This document shows, in pieces, positions 21,143 through 30,133 of a stretch of DNA of 30,133 nt. The translations under genes and the position numbers were made by a program. Where the stretch lies: the NCBI GenBank assembly GCA_003427395.1, contig BFEA01000469.1:347390-377522 (forward strand). Direction: 5' to 3'. The notes under the pieces are model-generated. The model did no database searches and was not told the DNA's origin. It saw only the letters and a list, made by a program, of their open reading frames with translations. Origin of the DNA: Chara braunii. Taxonomy: Eukaryota > Streptophyta > Charophyceae > Charales > Characeae. How positions within the stretch are numbered: position 1 is the first letter of the stretch; each line of letters begins with the position of its first letter.

Positions 21143-21420
21143 CTTGATGAAAGTGGCACAAAGTTGATCTGTAGTTTCGAACGAAAGCTCTACACAGACT
21201 ATCACAAGCTTCCAGTTCTCTTTCTTCTCACAGGTGGCTCTTGCAGAGGTGACTTGGTTAATATGGTTAAGAGGTATATCTCCTCTGCAGAGATTGATTA
21301 TGAGGCAGTGACTGGACCCTCAAATTTTCGGCATCTCAGACCAGGGATGTTCTCCAAGCCATATATTCCTACCTTATGGGAGGAGTTTTATGCTATGCTT
21401 GACTTCCTTACTCACTCCCC
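21143..21420 (+). pseudogene. Repeat family copy C, 5'-truncated
   Basis: Similarity to copies A and B starts abruptly at LDESGTKLICSFERKLYTDY and continues without a stop through PVLFLLTGGSCRGDLVNMVK, RYISSAEIDYEAVTGPSNF and MFSKPYIPTLWEEFYAMLDF. The frame then stays open to a TGA at about 21544 with sequence (THASTRWFTNPEYIEKVY) not clearly shared with the others. The upstream half of the family is missing; an unrelated lead-in is fused in frame from about 21116. It keeps the conserved block intact where A has shifts. The protein is unidentified. Confidence 0.65.
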
Positions 21421-21544
21421 CTCGCTTATCTTCTTATCTACTCATGCTTCAACCCGCTGGTTCACCAATCCGGAATATATAGAAAAGGTTTATCGGTCGC
21501 ACCAGGTAGAGTTCTCCACCATCTTTCATTTCCTTCTTTCTTGA

Positions 21545-22640
21545 CTTATCTAGGCGACATTAAGTCGGGATTCGTGCATTTCTTCAATAGCACAAGCGAT
21601 CGGCCACCTTCGCATTCATGAATCATTTTCACTACGTAAGCAAGTTGTTGCTCTCACCACCTCTTCCTCCTCCATTCTACAACCTCATACAAAAACGTTT
21701 TGTTGAAGGTGCCGATTCAAACTCTTTCATAAGTATCAACTCGAGCCTTCTATCGAGGATCTAGCCTCATCTTAAGCCCTGTTCACCCTCATGCAGTATA
21801 ATGGGCTTGACTAAACTTGTGGTTGTCGTTCCTAGGCAGACTTCTCAGACTCTTTCGTTCTTCCCCTATTATTTTCCTCCTTGTCTTAGTGAATCTAGCC
21901 ATATCATCAGTTGGGTTCAGACTTGTACTTAACTGCAGTCGCAACTGAATTAAAAGAAAAACAATAACAAAGAAGAGACGTATTGGAGACCTTCAGTCCA
22001 AGGACGGGAGCGAGCAGTCTCCTTCCCCATGCGGACTTCCTACTCATCCAGGTGCTCTACCAATTCCCTTATCCAACTCGCTCGGGGTGGAGACTCCCAA
22101 GTTGACCCCTTCTCCATCCGTCACTGTTAAGGAATGGTGCATACGACTTAGTATTTACATTCATCGTCTCCCCTCTCCTTTCTCTTCTTATTCTCCTTTT
22201 TTTTCCCCCTATTCCTGCAGATCAATCATAATCGACCAATGCACGATCCTTCAACACAGCGACACTCGAATTGAAATTTTATCCCTCACTTTCTTAATTC
22301 TCGTTCCTTTCAACCTCATCGTCAACCTCTCGTCCTTCTTCTTTCTCTCCCTCTGCTTGAACAGCCCAACTTCCAATCAACTAACATCACATGCACCACA
22401 CAGTCCGATAACATTTCGACATAAATAATGATCTTCACATTTTCCTATGGTCGAGTCGTGAGTTCCTTATAGCTCCAAGCGGCCAATCAAAGCTTGCCAT
22501 AACGGGAAGGGACCAGCTCGATGTCAAGCTCCAAGTTCATGTGTCTGGGCAAGGTAGTTGTAGCACTGCACACTTACATAGGATCCGAAGGCTTAGCCAA
22601 GAATGGACCTGGCCAATAAGCGGTTAATGCAAGGCTCAAA
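21545..22640. other. Unassigned, pyrimidine-rich stretch with splice-acceptor-like site
   Basis: No gene recognised. The plus strand is pyrimidine-rich from about 22165, ending TTTTCCCCCTATTCCTGCAG at 22220, which looks like a 3' splice site. On the minus strand around 22040-22070 the words GGTAGAGCACCTGGAT resemble a tRNA D-arm, but no B box follows at the right distance. The open stretch at 22087-22428 is Ser/Leu-rich low complexity. Confidence 0.3.
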
Positions 22641-22641
22641 A

Positions 22642-22672
22642 TTCGGTAAATTTTGGCGAAATTTTTACCGAA
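22642..22672. repeat. 9-bp perfect inverted repeat (TTCGGTAAA)
   Basis: TTCGGTAAA (22642-22650) and TTTACCGAA (22664-22672) are perfectly complementary around a 13-nt spacer. This is a small palindrome of unknown significance. Confidence 0.8.
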
Positions 22673-25168
22673 ACTGCCATATTTCCCTAAATTTTTACTT
22701 TTTCTTGTTGTTTTTTTTTTACGTATGTATGTACTTTAGGATTTATGTGTATTAAGATCGCTGTATTTGGATCAGTAACGTAAAAGCTGGCAAAAACACC
22801 AGACTTTAAGAAAGATTCGACAAACTCAGAAAACTACTCCGAATAAGGTTTTATAGTGCTCTTGAGTTTTTTTCTTTAGTTTTGGCCTTCCATTAATTTC
22901 AAGTGACCTGACCCCCACCGTAATTTCCATATATATGCGAACGAGCCAGTCTTGAGCCCCACGCTCCCACACCCCGACTAGTTGTGCGGCTTGCGCTGAT
23001 GGCTTTGCTGCTAAGCTCCAGATGGACTTGCCCCGTTATTGGGGGCAGATTCGGGTAGCAAATGCATAGAACGAGCGATCCTCTTTGGTATATTCGGACT
23101 AACACTTTTTTAGAGACATATAACCGCAACCACGACCACCTTTGAATGAACGTAACAAGCACCATAAGTGGTAATGTGTCTGTAAGGCCGTGGTAAGAGC
23201 ACACTTTCCACTTCACCCCAACCCTCCCTTAATCACACGTGATTGTGATCTCAACCATATCACGTCACGAGCTAAGTTTAAAGAATCACAGTTGAAAGAG
23301 TTTTCACATAACCACGTTTCATGTTATCTCATAGCTCATCCCACTATTTCTATATGAATTTGAACTACAACTCGATAGTTGATAGGTGTATTAACTAAGC
23401 TAATCAAACTTCGTAATCAGACATTTTTTAGGTTCACGCTTGTCATGCTCGCGCTTGCGGTATGCTAATTCTTTCTGTATCTTTCTAATCTCCACGGACA
23501 TCTTATAAGACATGACCTTCACGTAAACTAGGAGTCATCTTTGCTTCTGTAACTCCTTTTGGACTCAAACCCTGACCTATACTTTGGTGGTGCTAGCGCA
23601 TACCAACTGAAATAAGCCGGTTGATGTTGGGTTTTGGTCTACATTTCAACTGCTTACGGAATATTGATCGAGTTACAACCAAGGACCCACACCCGGATAT
23701 GATTAGCGTACTATGACAAACACAATTACATCACTAGGTACTCGAACCCTTCTTCGAAACGAATAAGGCAAAAAAAAAAAATGTCGAATAAAACAAACGA
23801 AAATAAAATTGAACAATAAAAAAAATTACCTAACAGAAAAACAAACAGCAATAACAACTATAAGAACTTCATCTACTCGCCCTCTCCCAAATATACGAAG
23901 TTACGGGCCTAAGCCTATGGTTCCAATTAGGAGCCACGTCAGGCTCTCTGGGCCTTATGCCTATCTTTAGTGATGTTTCAGAGAACATGCGGACATGTGA
24001 GGTTGGTGCCCTATCGTATCGCAATATCACATAATCGTCGTCCCAAAGGATACTTGGCAAGGCACGCTCTTGCACACCTACTACTTCATTGTGCAAGTGT
24101 TCGCCATAAGTTGTCCAAAGTGACGTAAGGTACTGCGCAGGCTTAAATCCCACCATCGTTGTATCCACTAACCATCGTTAGGAAAAACGCACAAGAAGGA
24201 GTGGGTTTGGACCCCGAAATTTGTCGTGTCTGATAACGGTAGCCCCGAGGGGCGCGTGAAACTCACGAGCTTTAAGCCCCACTGGCTGTAAATGCTTATT
24301 AATGGTTCCCTCGAAAAGGGTTTACACAACGAAGGGTTGAGGTTTGAGTCCTACCTCCCGATACCTTTGCCATTGAGTTAGGCAATCTCCCCAAGTTTTT
24401 ATTTAACTTTCTTACGTACTTGATTTCTGCCACCTTTCAGAACAAGACGACGACCCCTCTCAAACTCCTATCCAATTCTCCCAGCCTTCCGACATTGCAA
24501 CCTATATTATATTCAAATATCTCTGTTTAGCTTTGCCCCTGCCTCATGACTAGACCTATAATACTTCGTACACTTTGGCTCGCAACGACCTACTTATTAT
24601 ACTGCTACTACAATAATGCCTTGTAGCCACTGTAAGCGCACAAGACCCAAACCCTTCTATGCTTGCCATCTCAATTACTACAATTGGAGTGACGACGACG
24701 CGAAGGTTGGCATGCAAGTGCATTTTTTGTAAGGGCAGTGCCTAGTTTACATGGTCATTCAACTACGTTTTGTCACACTTGGTGCAATTTGCAAAAAACA
24801 CTGAGCTGGTGCCCTTGTAAGGGTATTAAATTTGTCTCGACAATGTGGATACCATAAAAATAAATAGAATTTAACTATAAGTTACACCGAATCCGATGTC
24901 GTTAGATTTGATGCGAACATTTAACTTTTCTGTCCTTTGCACAAATTGTCTGTGATCTCGAACATTAAGTAAAAATTTAGAGACATTTAGATGGGGGTGG
25001 AGAACATACATATTGATGTGGGCTCATGTTGGAGCAACCACAATATAACCTGTATGAGTATTTTCAGTAGCAGAACGATTTTTAATATTAGGTACGAAAA
25101 TCAGTGCAACACTCTATTCGGTGCATAAGTACTGTTGCATAATCAACAATTAATGTTGCTTATAGGTT
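22673..25168. other. Unassigned stretch
   Basis: No recognised gene. An open stretch of 99 codons on the minus strand (24168-23869) starts MDTTMVGFKPAQYLTSLWTT and has no known motif. At about 24345 the plus strand has GAGGTTTGAGTCCTACC, similar to a Pol III B box, and just beyond it the reverse complement of a D-arm-like word (about 24372-24388). The two are in opposite orientations, so no tRNA is called. A-rich patches lie at 23768-23830. Confidence 0.3.
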
Positions 25169-25171
25169 ATG

Positions 25172-25191
25172 AAGGAGGGGGGGGGGAGGGG
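25172..25191 (+). repeat. G-rich run
   Basis: The run reads GAAGGAGGGGGGGGGGAGGG followed by one more G: ten consecutive G, then A and four G. In single-stranded form it could support a G-quadruplex. It marks the start of a simple-sequence region. Confidence 0.85.
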
Positions 25192-25239
25192 TAACTAAAA
25201 AGAACAAAAAACTTATGGCACAAATTATGTTATACACAT

Positions 25240-25565
25240 ATACATTCATGCATACTGAAAAAAAATATCATCATCATTACTTTAATCACTTAACGCACAT
25301 CATTATTATTATATCAATCTTGGAACATGCATCACCAATCATCATCCAACATACATTATCATCATTATCAAGCGGCACACGTCATTATCAGTCGTCAATA
25401 TGATTATGCATCACACATCATAATCGACATACAATATACATGACAATCATCTTCATTATCATGTTGCAAACATCATCATTATCATGAGCATCTAGCAAAC
25501 ATCATCATCGTTAATATGCAGTATACATAAGAATTATGAGCATTATCATAACGCAAAACGCATTA
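25240..25565 (+). repeat. Degenerate CAT/ATT-rich tandem region
   Basis: Words such as CATCATCATTATCAT, ATCATTATTATTAT and CAAACATCATCATTATCATG recur irregularly, in places with a longer unit of about 35-40 bp (GCAAACATCATCAT... at 25466 and 25496). This is a decayed simple-sequence array; open stretches through it are not genes. Confidence 0.75.
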
Positions 25566-25793
25566 GAAAGTTCGATAAACGTAATTCATTTTTAACATAT
25601 TATTATTCTTATGTATTCTGACTTGTTATTGATTTGGGAAAAGAATTGGTCAAGTGACACCTTAACGATTTTGTGTTGAACAAAACATACCCATGTGCGA
25701 TCAGATAACTAATGAGTGTTTGGTCGAATATCCCTAATATCTAGGATGAACTCGTACATTTATTTTTGCTACCTTCAATTAATTATAATTTTT

Positions 25794-25869
25794 TTATTTA
25801 TAACGCATAGTTGGTTGAAGTGTTGGGTTGTCACGCCAGAAGTCGTGGGTTCAAATCTCATTTTTTCCG
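25794..25869 (+). tRNA. Decayed tRNA-Asp-like relic (pseudo-tRNA)
   Basis: GCATAGTTGGTTGAAGTG resembles a D-arm, GGGTTGTCACGCC the anticodon region of tRNA-Asp(GUC), and GTGGGTTCAAATCTCAT a T-arm whose 5-bp stem still pairs. The 5' acceptor half is not recognisable and would not pair with the TTTTTTCC end, so this is a relic. The next tRNA-like unit starts within a base or two. Organellar origin is inferred from that neighbour. Confidence 0.5.
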
Positions 25870-25956
25870 GGAGGTCTGACTGAGTGGTTGAAAGCATTGG
25901 TTTGCAAAATTAGTATACAACAAGATTATACTATGGGTCAAATATCATTTCTTCCA
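25870..25956 (+). tRNA. Decayed tRNA-Ser relic, plant-mitochondrial trnS-GCU-like (probable NUMT)
   Basis: Length 87 nt, with acceptor GGAGGTC pairing largely with TTTCTTCC, D-arm CTGAGTGGTTGAAAGC, anticodon region CATTGGTTTGCAAAATTAG, a long variable arm (TATAC-AACAAGATT-ATACTA) and a T-arm around GGGTCAAATATCA. This is the type II layout of tRNA-Ser. The wording follows plant mitochondrial trnS-GCU as I recall it, except that the anticodon now reads GCA and the T-loop has lost its TTCGA form. Nuclear mitochondrial insertion is the simplest explanation. It is probably not functional. Confidence 0.65.
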
Positions 25957-26022
25957 GACATAGTTCAAGTGGTGAAACACATATTTTGCAAGTATGAATT
26001 ATCGTTTCAAGTCGGGTCTCCT
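25954..26022 (+). tRNA. Third tRNA-like relic
   Basis: TAGTTCAAGTGGTGAAAC looks like positions 8-25 of a tRNA. CATAT-TTTGCAA-GTATG forms a 5-bp anticodon stem with a 7-nt loop (anticodon UGC as it stands), and CGTTTCAAGTCGG resembles a T-arm. Acceptor halves CCAGACA and GGTCTCC pair only in part. It follows the Ser relic directly, as in a compact organellar tRNA cluster. The amino-acid identity is uncertain. Confidence 0.4.
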
Positions 26023-26039
26023 TCAATTTCTTTGTGCTA

Positions 26040-27400
26040 AAGGATTCCCTTGGTATCTGTTTTCACGTTAGTAAGTTGATTTAGTTTCAAAATTACAAGA
26101 TATAGTATATGATAGTTTTCTTAGTTCTTAAAGTTTTCATGACTACTATGTTTTGCATTCTAGATCATTTTTTTTTTTATGTATACTCTGAAAGTGTTTT
26201 AATCCCTATATTTATTATTATTGGGCTATGGAGTCTCAGAAGTAAAAAAATATGAGTATCATAGTATTATATAGTAAAAAATAGGATCAACATTCGCAAT
26301 GAAAGTTGTCCACAATAAACAAATATCAATTTACAATCAATGTCACAAGCAATCGCTTCATTTGAAACTACAAAGTTGAATAATGTACTCCTCCAATCAA
26401 TATAACTTTATAACACAGTTTGAATAATAATTTTAAACTCGCCCATCATGAGGTAAAAACACATATAATTATACACGACTTACACAATTTTTTTCAATAG
26501 CGACTTAAAAAAAAATCATCCACATAAAAAGGTAAAATAAAATAATAAACCGAAGTCATTACCTTTATCATTGTTTTGTATGAAGAAGTTCATTTTAGAC
26601 ATACACATGTCAAATTACGTAAAACATACATAAGATAGACTTGATAATTTATAATTATGAATATTTTTATAATAGTCATCTTAATTTTTAATCAATATCA
26701 GATCAAAATAAACAACTTACTTAGATGACATAATATTTTTAATCTGAATCATATGTATTTTTCTAATAAACATTAACAATAATATTTATTTAGTCACACT
26801 TCTAATTGTCACTTACATATAGAAATCTGCTTCAAAATGGTACTTATACCACACAAAATCATTGTTTTATAAATTATCAGTATCGCCAGTATCATCATTA
26901 TAAACCAAAGTGGTGTGGGGGTTTGGTGAGAGATAAATTGTAAGGATAATTGTCTCAAGTTCTGCCAGCATTATATCCATCTTATAAATATAAACATTTC
27001 GGATATTTTTTCTCGTATCAATCAAAATTTTGTTCTTATATGTTAAAGTTTACAAATATTACAAGTTTGGCTTAAGTTCGCCTTGCCATTTGTAAGTGAT
27101 ATGGCTATTATGTTTGTTATGAAAGTTATCATAATGTTTATTACCACAAGGTCTTAAGTTTGCGTTCCCACAAATATAAAATAGTTTTTTATTCAATATA
27201 TTAAAAGATAATATTATTTCCTCTCAGCATCTCCTTAGTCCTTAGTGGTTTAATAAGAATGAGCGAAATTATGAATAGTGATGTTTCCCTGGGTTCGAAA
27301 CTCCTTCATTTATAGGCAAGATCCCCACCCAACGTTTTCTTGAGTTAGCGTTATTTTTTATATTTGAGAACGTTGTCCTTATATGAAAACATTGTGATCT
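26040..27400. other. AT-rich stretch, nothing recognised
   Basis: Very AT-rich with short A and T runs. No open stretch of substance except a 63-codon one on the minus strand (27460-27269) without motifs. It may include more of the putative organellar insertion, but no organellar gene was recognised. Confidence 0.4.
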
Positions 27401-27404
27401 ACGT

Positions 27405-27770
27405 AGCACCGTGTTCGTGTTAAGAGGAGAACACAAACATGTTCGCCCGAGCAGTAACAAGCATGCAAAACCATCCGAACGCGAACATAAAAAAAAATAA
27501 TAATAATAAAAAATTCAAAAACCTCTGGAAAAAATATATGTTATGTAAAATAATAATTCAAGCAATTTTGTCTTGGAGTCATGTTCAAATTCGTATCCAA
27601 TCATGAGTTGAAGATAAAAAACTGAAAAATAATTTTTTTATTTTTTTTTTCAAAAAAAAATAAATTTGCCCAAACATGCTCGCGAGCTATTCGGGCGAAT
27701 GTGCGAACGCACGAATACGTTCGAGTGAACGTGAAGGGGCGAGAACACGTTCACCATATTACACAGACTA
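27405..27770. mobile_element. Foldback/MITE-like element
   Basis: The left end has ACATGTTCGCCCGAGC and AAGCATGC (about 27436-27466); the right end has, in reverse complement, ACATTCGCCCGAATAGC and GAGCATGT (about 27670-27705), an imperfect inverted repeat. Outer GTGTTCGTG / CACGTTCAC-like words extend it. The centre is A/T-rich without coding. The GTTCG/CGAAC-rich wording resembles non-autonomous plant DNA transposons as I remember them. No target-site duplication was established. Confidence 0.55.
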
Positions 27771-27968
27771 TGATCACAAATTATCCTTGTGTGAATACGT
27801 TGGGAGACATATAAAGTTGCTTATTTTGGAAGTACAGTTACTTCTTTGTCATTTATTTGTTGGACCTCTTACTTGTTTTAAAACACAATATCCTTCAACT
27901 CACGCTTACATCTTTCAATTTATTAATTCCTTGTTTATCTTTAGATTTTTCTACCATATGTTTTTGTT

Positions 27969-28110
27969 TTTTATCTGTTTGCTGCATCTTCATAAAACTT
28001 ATCTTCCACTTATATTTTGAGCATTCTTTTATCGCACTTTTTATCTGTTTGCTGCATCTTCATAAAACTTATCTTTCACATAAAACATCTAATTTTCAGT
28101 ATTTTTTTAT
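27969..28110 (+). repeat. 70-bp tandem duplication
   Basis: TTATCTGTTTGCTGCATCTT continuing through CATAAAACTTATCTT occurs at 27971 and again at 28041, about 35 identical bases. The trailing TTTTATCGCACTTTTTA at 28027 recurs near 28107, giving a third partial unit. The high identity suggests a recent event. Confidence 0.9.
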
Positions 28111-28747
28111 CGCACTTTTTACTTAGCCACATATTAGCCGCTTCAAATATCTCTTCTCTTCAAAAAGTATTACAATTTTATTATTTTTATTTTTTTACAA
28201 TATTTTTTTATAGTTTAACCACTTTTATTTTCAAGCTATCTCCTCCTCCAATTTATTTCTTTTTTTTTCAAAATCTCATATCATTGGACATACTTTTTAT
28301 AGTAAAATTTTTATAATTCTAATTTGTTTAACTTGTAGTCTAACCAGTGTTTATCCTTGTCATAACCCTATTCACATAGTTTCTTTCCTCCAACCCTTTA
28401 CCAATTTTATTTCCCATCTCATCCGCCTGCCATATGATTTGAGATACTATTGTTTTTCCTAATTACTTATACTTATTTTTCGTCCTTTTTTTTGTTACAA
28501 TAGTTTTCAGTTCCTTCCAACCATTTTTTCTCCTTTCTCATATTTTATATTTTCTTCACGTTAAATATTTATTTTCTTACATCTTTATTTTTTCCCTAAT
28601 TTTTTAAAGATTAACATTTTCACTTTCTTCGGTAATTATTTATCTTTCTTTATTTTGTTTTTGCACCGATACATGCTCCATCTTTTATCGTAACATTATT
28701 GAATTCCCTTCCAATGTTTAACAACACTATTAAAATTCATAAATTTA
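28110..28747. other. T-rich stretch, nothing recognised
   Basis: The plus strand is strongly pyrimidine-rich and AT-rich, with repeated TTTTTATTTT-like words. No gene, RNA or repeat unit was defined. Confidence 0.4.
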
Positions 28748-28773
28748 TATATATATATATACAGGGTTACCAG

Positions 28774-28817
28774 CCCGTACGTACGGAGGTTTGCGGGTAG
28801 ACCTCCGTACGTACGGG
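28774..28817. repeat. Satellite hairpin, unit 1
   Basis: CCCGTACGTACGGAGGT (28774-28790) and ACCTCCGTACGTACGGG (28801-28817) are perfectly complementary 17-nt arms around a 10-nt loop. Confidence 0.95.
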
Positions 28818-29511
28818 CGTTGGGGGTCCCGTACGGGGTCCGAACCCGACGACATTCGGACCCCGCAGAAATTTATTTTGGGGCTTAAAAATATATATTT
28901 TTTTTTGAACTTTTTTTTGTGAGTTCTCTATGATGTGACATACAGGCCTATACATGTTCAAGTAATTTGGCGCAGCCAAGTAAGAATTACAAATCACCAA
29001 AGATGGTGGTGTCAAAATGTGCTTCCCCACGTTTTTTTTCACTTTTTACTTTTTGTTTTCACTTTAGTCCGGGGTCTAAAACATTTTATTATTTTTTGAA
29101 ACTTTTTTTGTGTGTTTTGCATTATGTGAAGTACACACAAGTTAATTTTCAGGGCATTTAGCTATTCAAAAAAAAAAAAAAAATCACCAAAGACGGCGGT
29201 GTCGAAAACGTGCTCGCGGACTCTCTATTTTTATTTTTATTTTTATTTTTAAGTTTATTATTCGTATTTGGTTTTTGTATTTTATTTTTATTTCAAATTT
29301 GGCAAGGAATTTGGATGTAATGCTGAGGCAAATCTTGTTTAGTTTATTTTTTCAGATGATTTTGATTTTTTTTTTTTTTTTTTCGCGTTCAGCCTGAACG
29401 GCCGAGCGCATCCCAAAGGGTCCCATACGTTCGGGCGTTCGGCCCGTCCAGAATGCCGGTTACGCTGTATATATATACATACATATATATATACATATAC
29501 AGGATCACCAA

Positions 29512-29555
29512 CCCGTACGTACAGAGGTCCCCGGGCAGACCTCCGTACGTACGGG
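29512..29555. repeat. Satellite hairpin, unit 2
   Basis: Arms CCCGTACGTACAGAGGT (29512-29528) and ACCTCCGTACGTACGGG (29539-29555) pair with one mismatch around a 10-nt loop. The loop sequence differs from unit 1, while its length and the arms are kept. Confidence 0.93.
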
Positions 29556-30133
29556 CGTTCGGGGTCATGTTCGGGGTCCGAATCTGATGGCGTTCGGCCC
29601 CCGCCAAAAATTATTTCTGGGCCTAAAAATAATTATTTATTTTTGAATTTTGTTTTGTGAGTTTTATATGACGTGAGGTACATGCCTGTAAATTTTCAAG
29701 TCATTTGGCTAAGGCAAATAAGAATTAAAAATCGCCACGGTGTCAAAACATGCTCGCCCACGTATTTTTTCACTTCTTATTTTTTGTTTTCACTTTAGTT
29801 CGGGATCTAAACAATTTTATTAATTTTTCAAACTTTTTTAGTGGGTTTTGTATTATGTGAACTACAAATCTGTAAATTTTCAGGGCATTTAGCTATGCCA
29901 AAAAAAAATGAAAAATCACCAAAGACGGTGGTGTTGAAAACATGCTCGCGCACTCACAAAATTTAATTCTCTTTTTATTTTTATTTATTTTTATTATTAG
30001 TATTTGTTTTTCGTATTTTATTTTTATTTTAAACCTGGTAAGGAATTTGGGTGTAATACTCAGGCAAATCTTGTTCAATTTATTTTTCTCCATAACATAT
30101 CTTTTTTTCAGATGTTTGTGATGACGTTTTTTT

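Larger units (their letters stand above)
28748..30133 (+). repeat. Nested satellite: 738-bp tandem unit with 184-190-bp subrepeats
   Basis: The unit start ACAGG-TCACCA/TTACCAGCCC-type sequence at 28761 recurs at 29499 (period 738), each preceded by a TA-rich microsatellite (28748-28760; 29468-29498). Within each unit the phrase CACCAAAG-GGTGGTGTCAAAA-GTGCTC occurs twice: at 28995 and 29185, and at about 29733 and 29917. The surrounding text also aligns (TTTTTGTG-GTTTT-ATTATGTGA, CAGGGCATTTAGCTA). The second unit is cut by the window edge. Composition is T-rich with GC-rich hairpin heads. No coding is apparent. Confidence 0.92.

Noticed and set aside
22030-22075. Minus-strand tRNA-like D-arm word (GGTAGAGCACCTGGAT)
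   Set aside because: No T-arm/B box at the proper distance and no pairing acceptor stem.
24330-24395. tRNA or SINE head suggested by GGTTTGAGTCC and a D-arm-like word
   Set aside because: The B-box-like and D-arm-like words are on opposite strands, so they cannot form one tRNA.
25215-25403. Open stretch rich in His, Ile and Tyr as a metal-binding protein
   Set aside because: It is translation of the degenerate CAT/ATT simple-sequence array.
25240-25565. CRISPR-like array
   Set aside because: Repeats are irregular simple-sequence words without constant repeat or spacer lengths, in a eukaryotic context.
27676-28316. Hydrophobic Phe/Leu-rich open stretches as membrane proteins
   Set aside because: The sequence is T-rich low-complexity DNA including a 70-bp tandem duplication; any T-rich stretch gives Phe/Leu runs.

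Overview
Eukaryotic, intergenic or heterochromatin-like DNA. No intact gene is visible on either strand. Nothing bacterial is seen (no operons, ribosome-binding sites, CRISPR or rRNA). The content is decayed Ty3/gypsy LTR-retrotransposon sequence, simple repeats, hairpins, a nested satellite and some organelle-like tRNA relics. A land plant or related streptophyte is the most likely source, by inference: a tRNA-Ser relic at 25870-25956 resembles plant mitochondrial trnS-GCU as I remember it, and the foldback at 27405-27770 has the TTCGCCCGA style common in plant non-autonomous transposons. The species cannot be named from the sequence.

Layout. (1) 1-3200, minus strand: a gypsy/chromovirus-type pol fossil reading leftwards, protease - reverse transcriptase - RNase H - integrase - chromodomain-like tail, full of stops, frameshifts and internal deletions. 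(2) 3200-8536: mostly unassigned, with a purine tract and one possible polypurine-tract/LTR junction near 4262. (3) 8537-17604: a composite block. A second, older gypsy-like element on the plus strand (about 9541-15960: duplicated gag-like region, protease, RT, RNase H, possible integrase tail) lies between two roughly 1-kb inverted copies (A, 8537-9542 plus; B, 17202-16188 minus) of an unidentified family. That family carries a conserved protein-coding region, a 3' tail and a conserved AATAAA. A third, truncated copy (C) lies at 21143-21420. (4) 17900-22700: unassigned sequence with a (TA)31 microsatellite, several hairpins and a compound minisatellite/hairpin at 19387-19772. (5) 22700-25170: unassigned. 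(6) 25170-28740: AT-rich, with a G-run, a degenerate CAT-rich tandem region, three consecutive tRNA-like relics, a foldback element and a 70-bp tandem duplication. (7) 28748-30133: a tandem repeat of about 738 bp containing 184-190-bp subrepeats and a conserved 17-bp-arm hairpin; it runs off the window.

No genes act together here: everything coding is degenerate. The most interesting item is the A/B/C family, which keeps protein similarity over about 200 residues although every copy is broken, and which I cannot assign to a known family.
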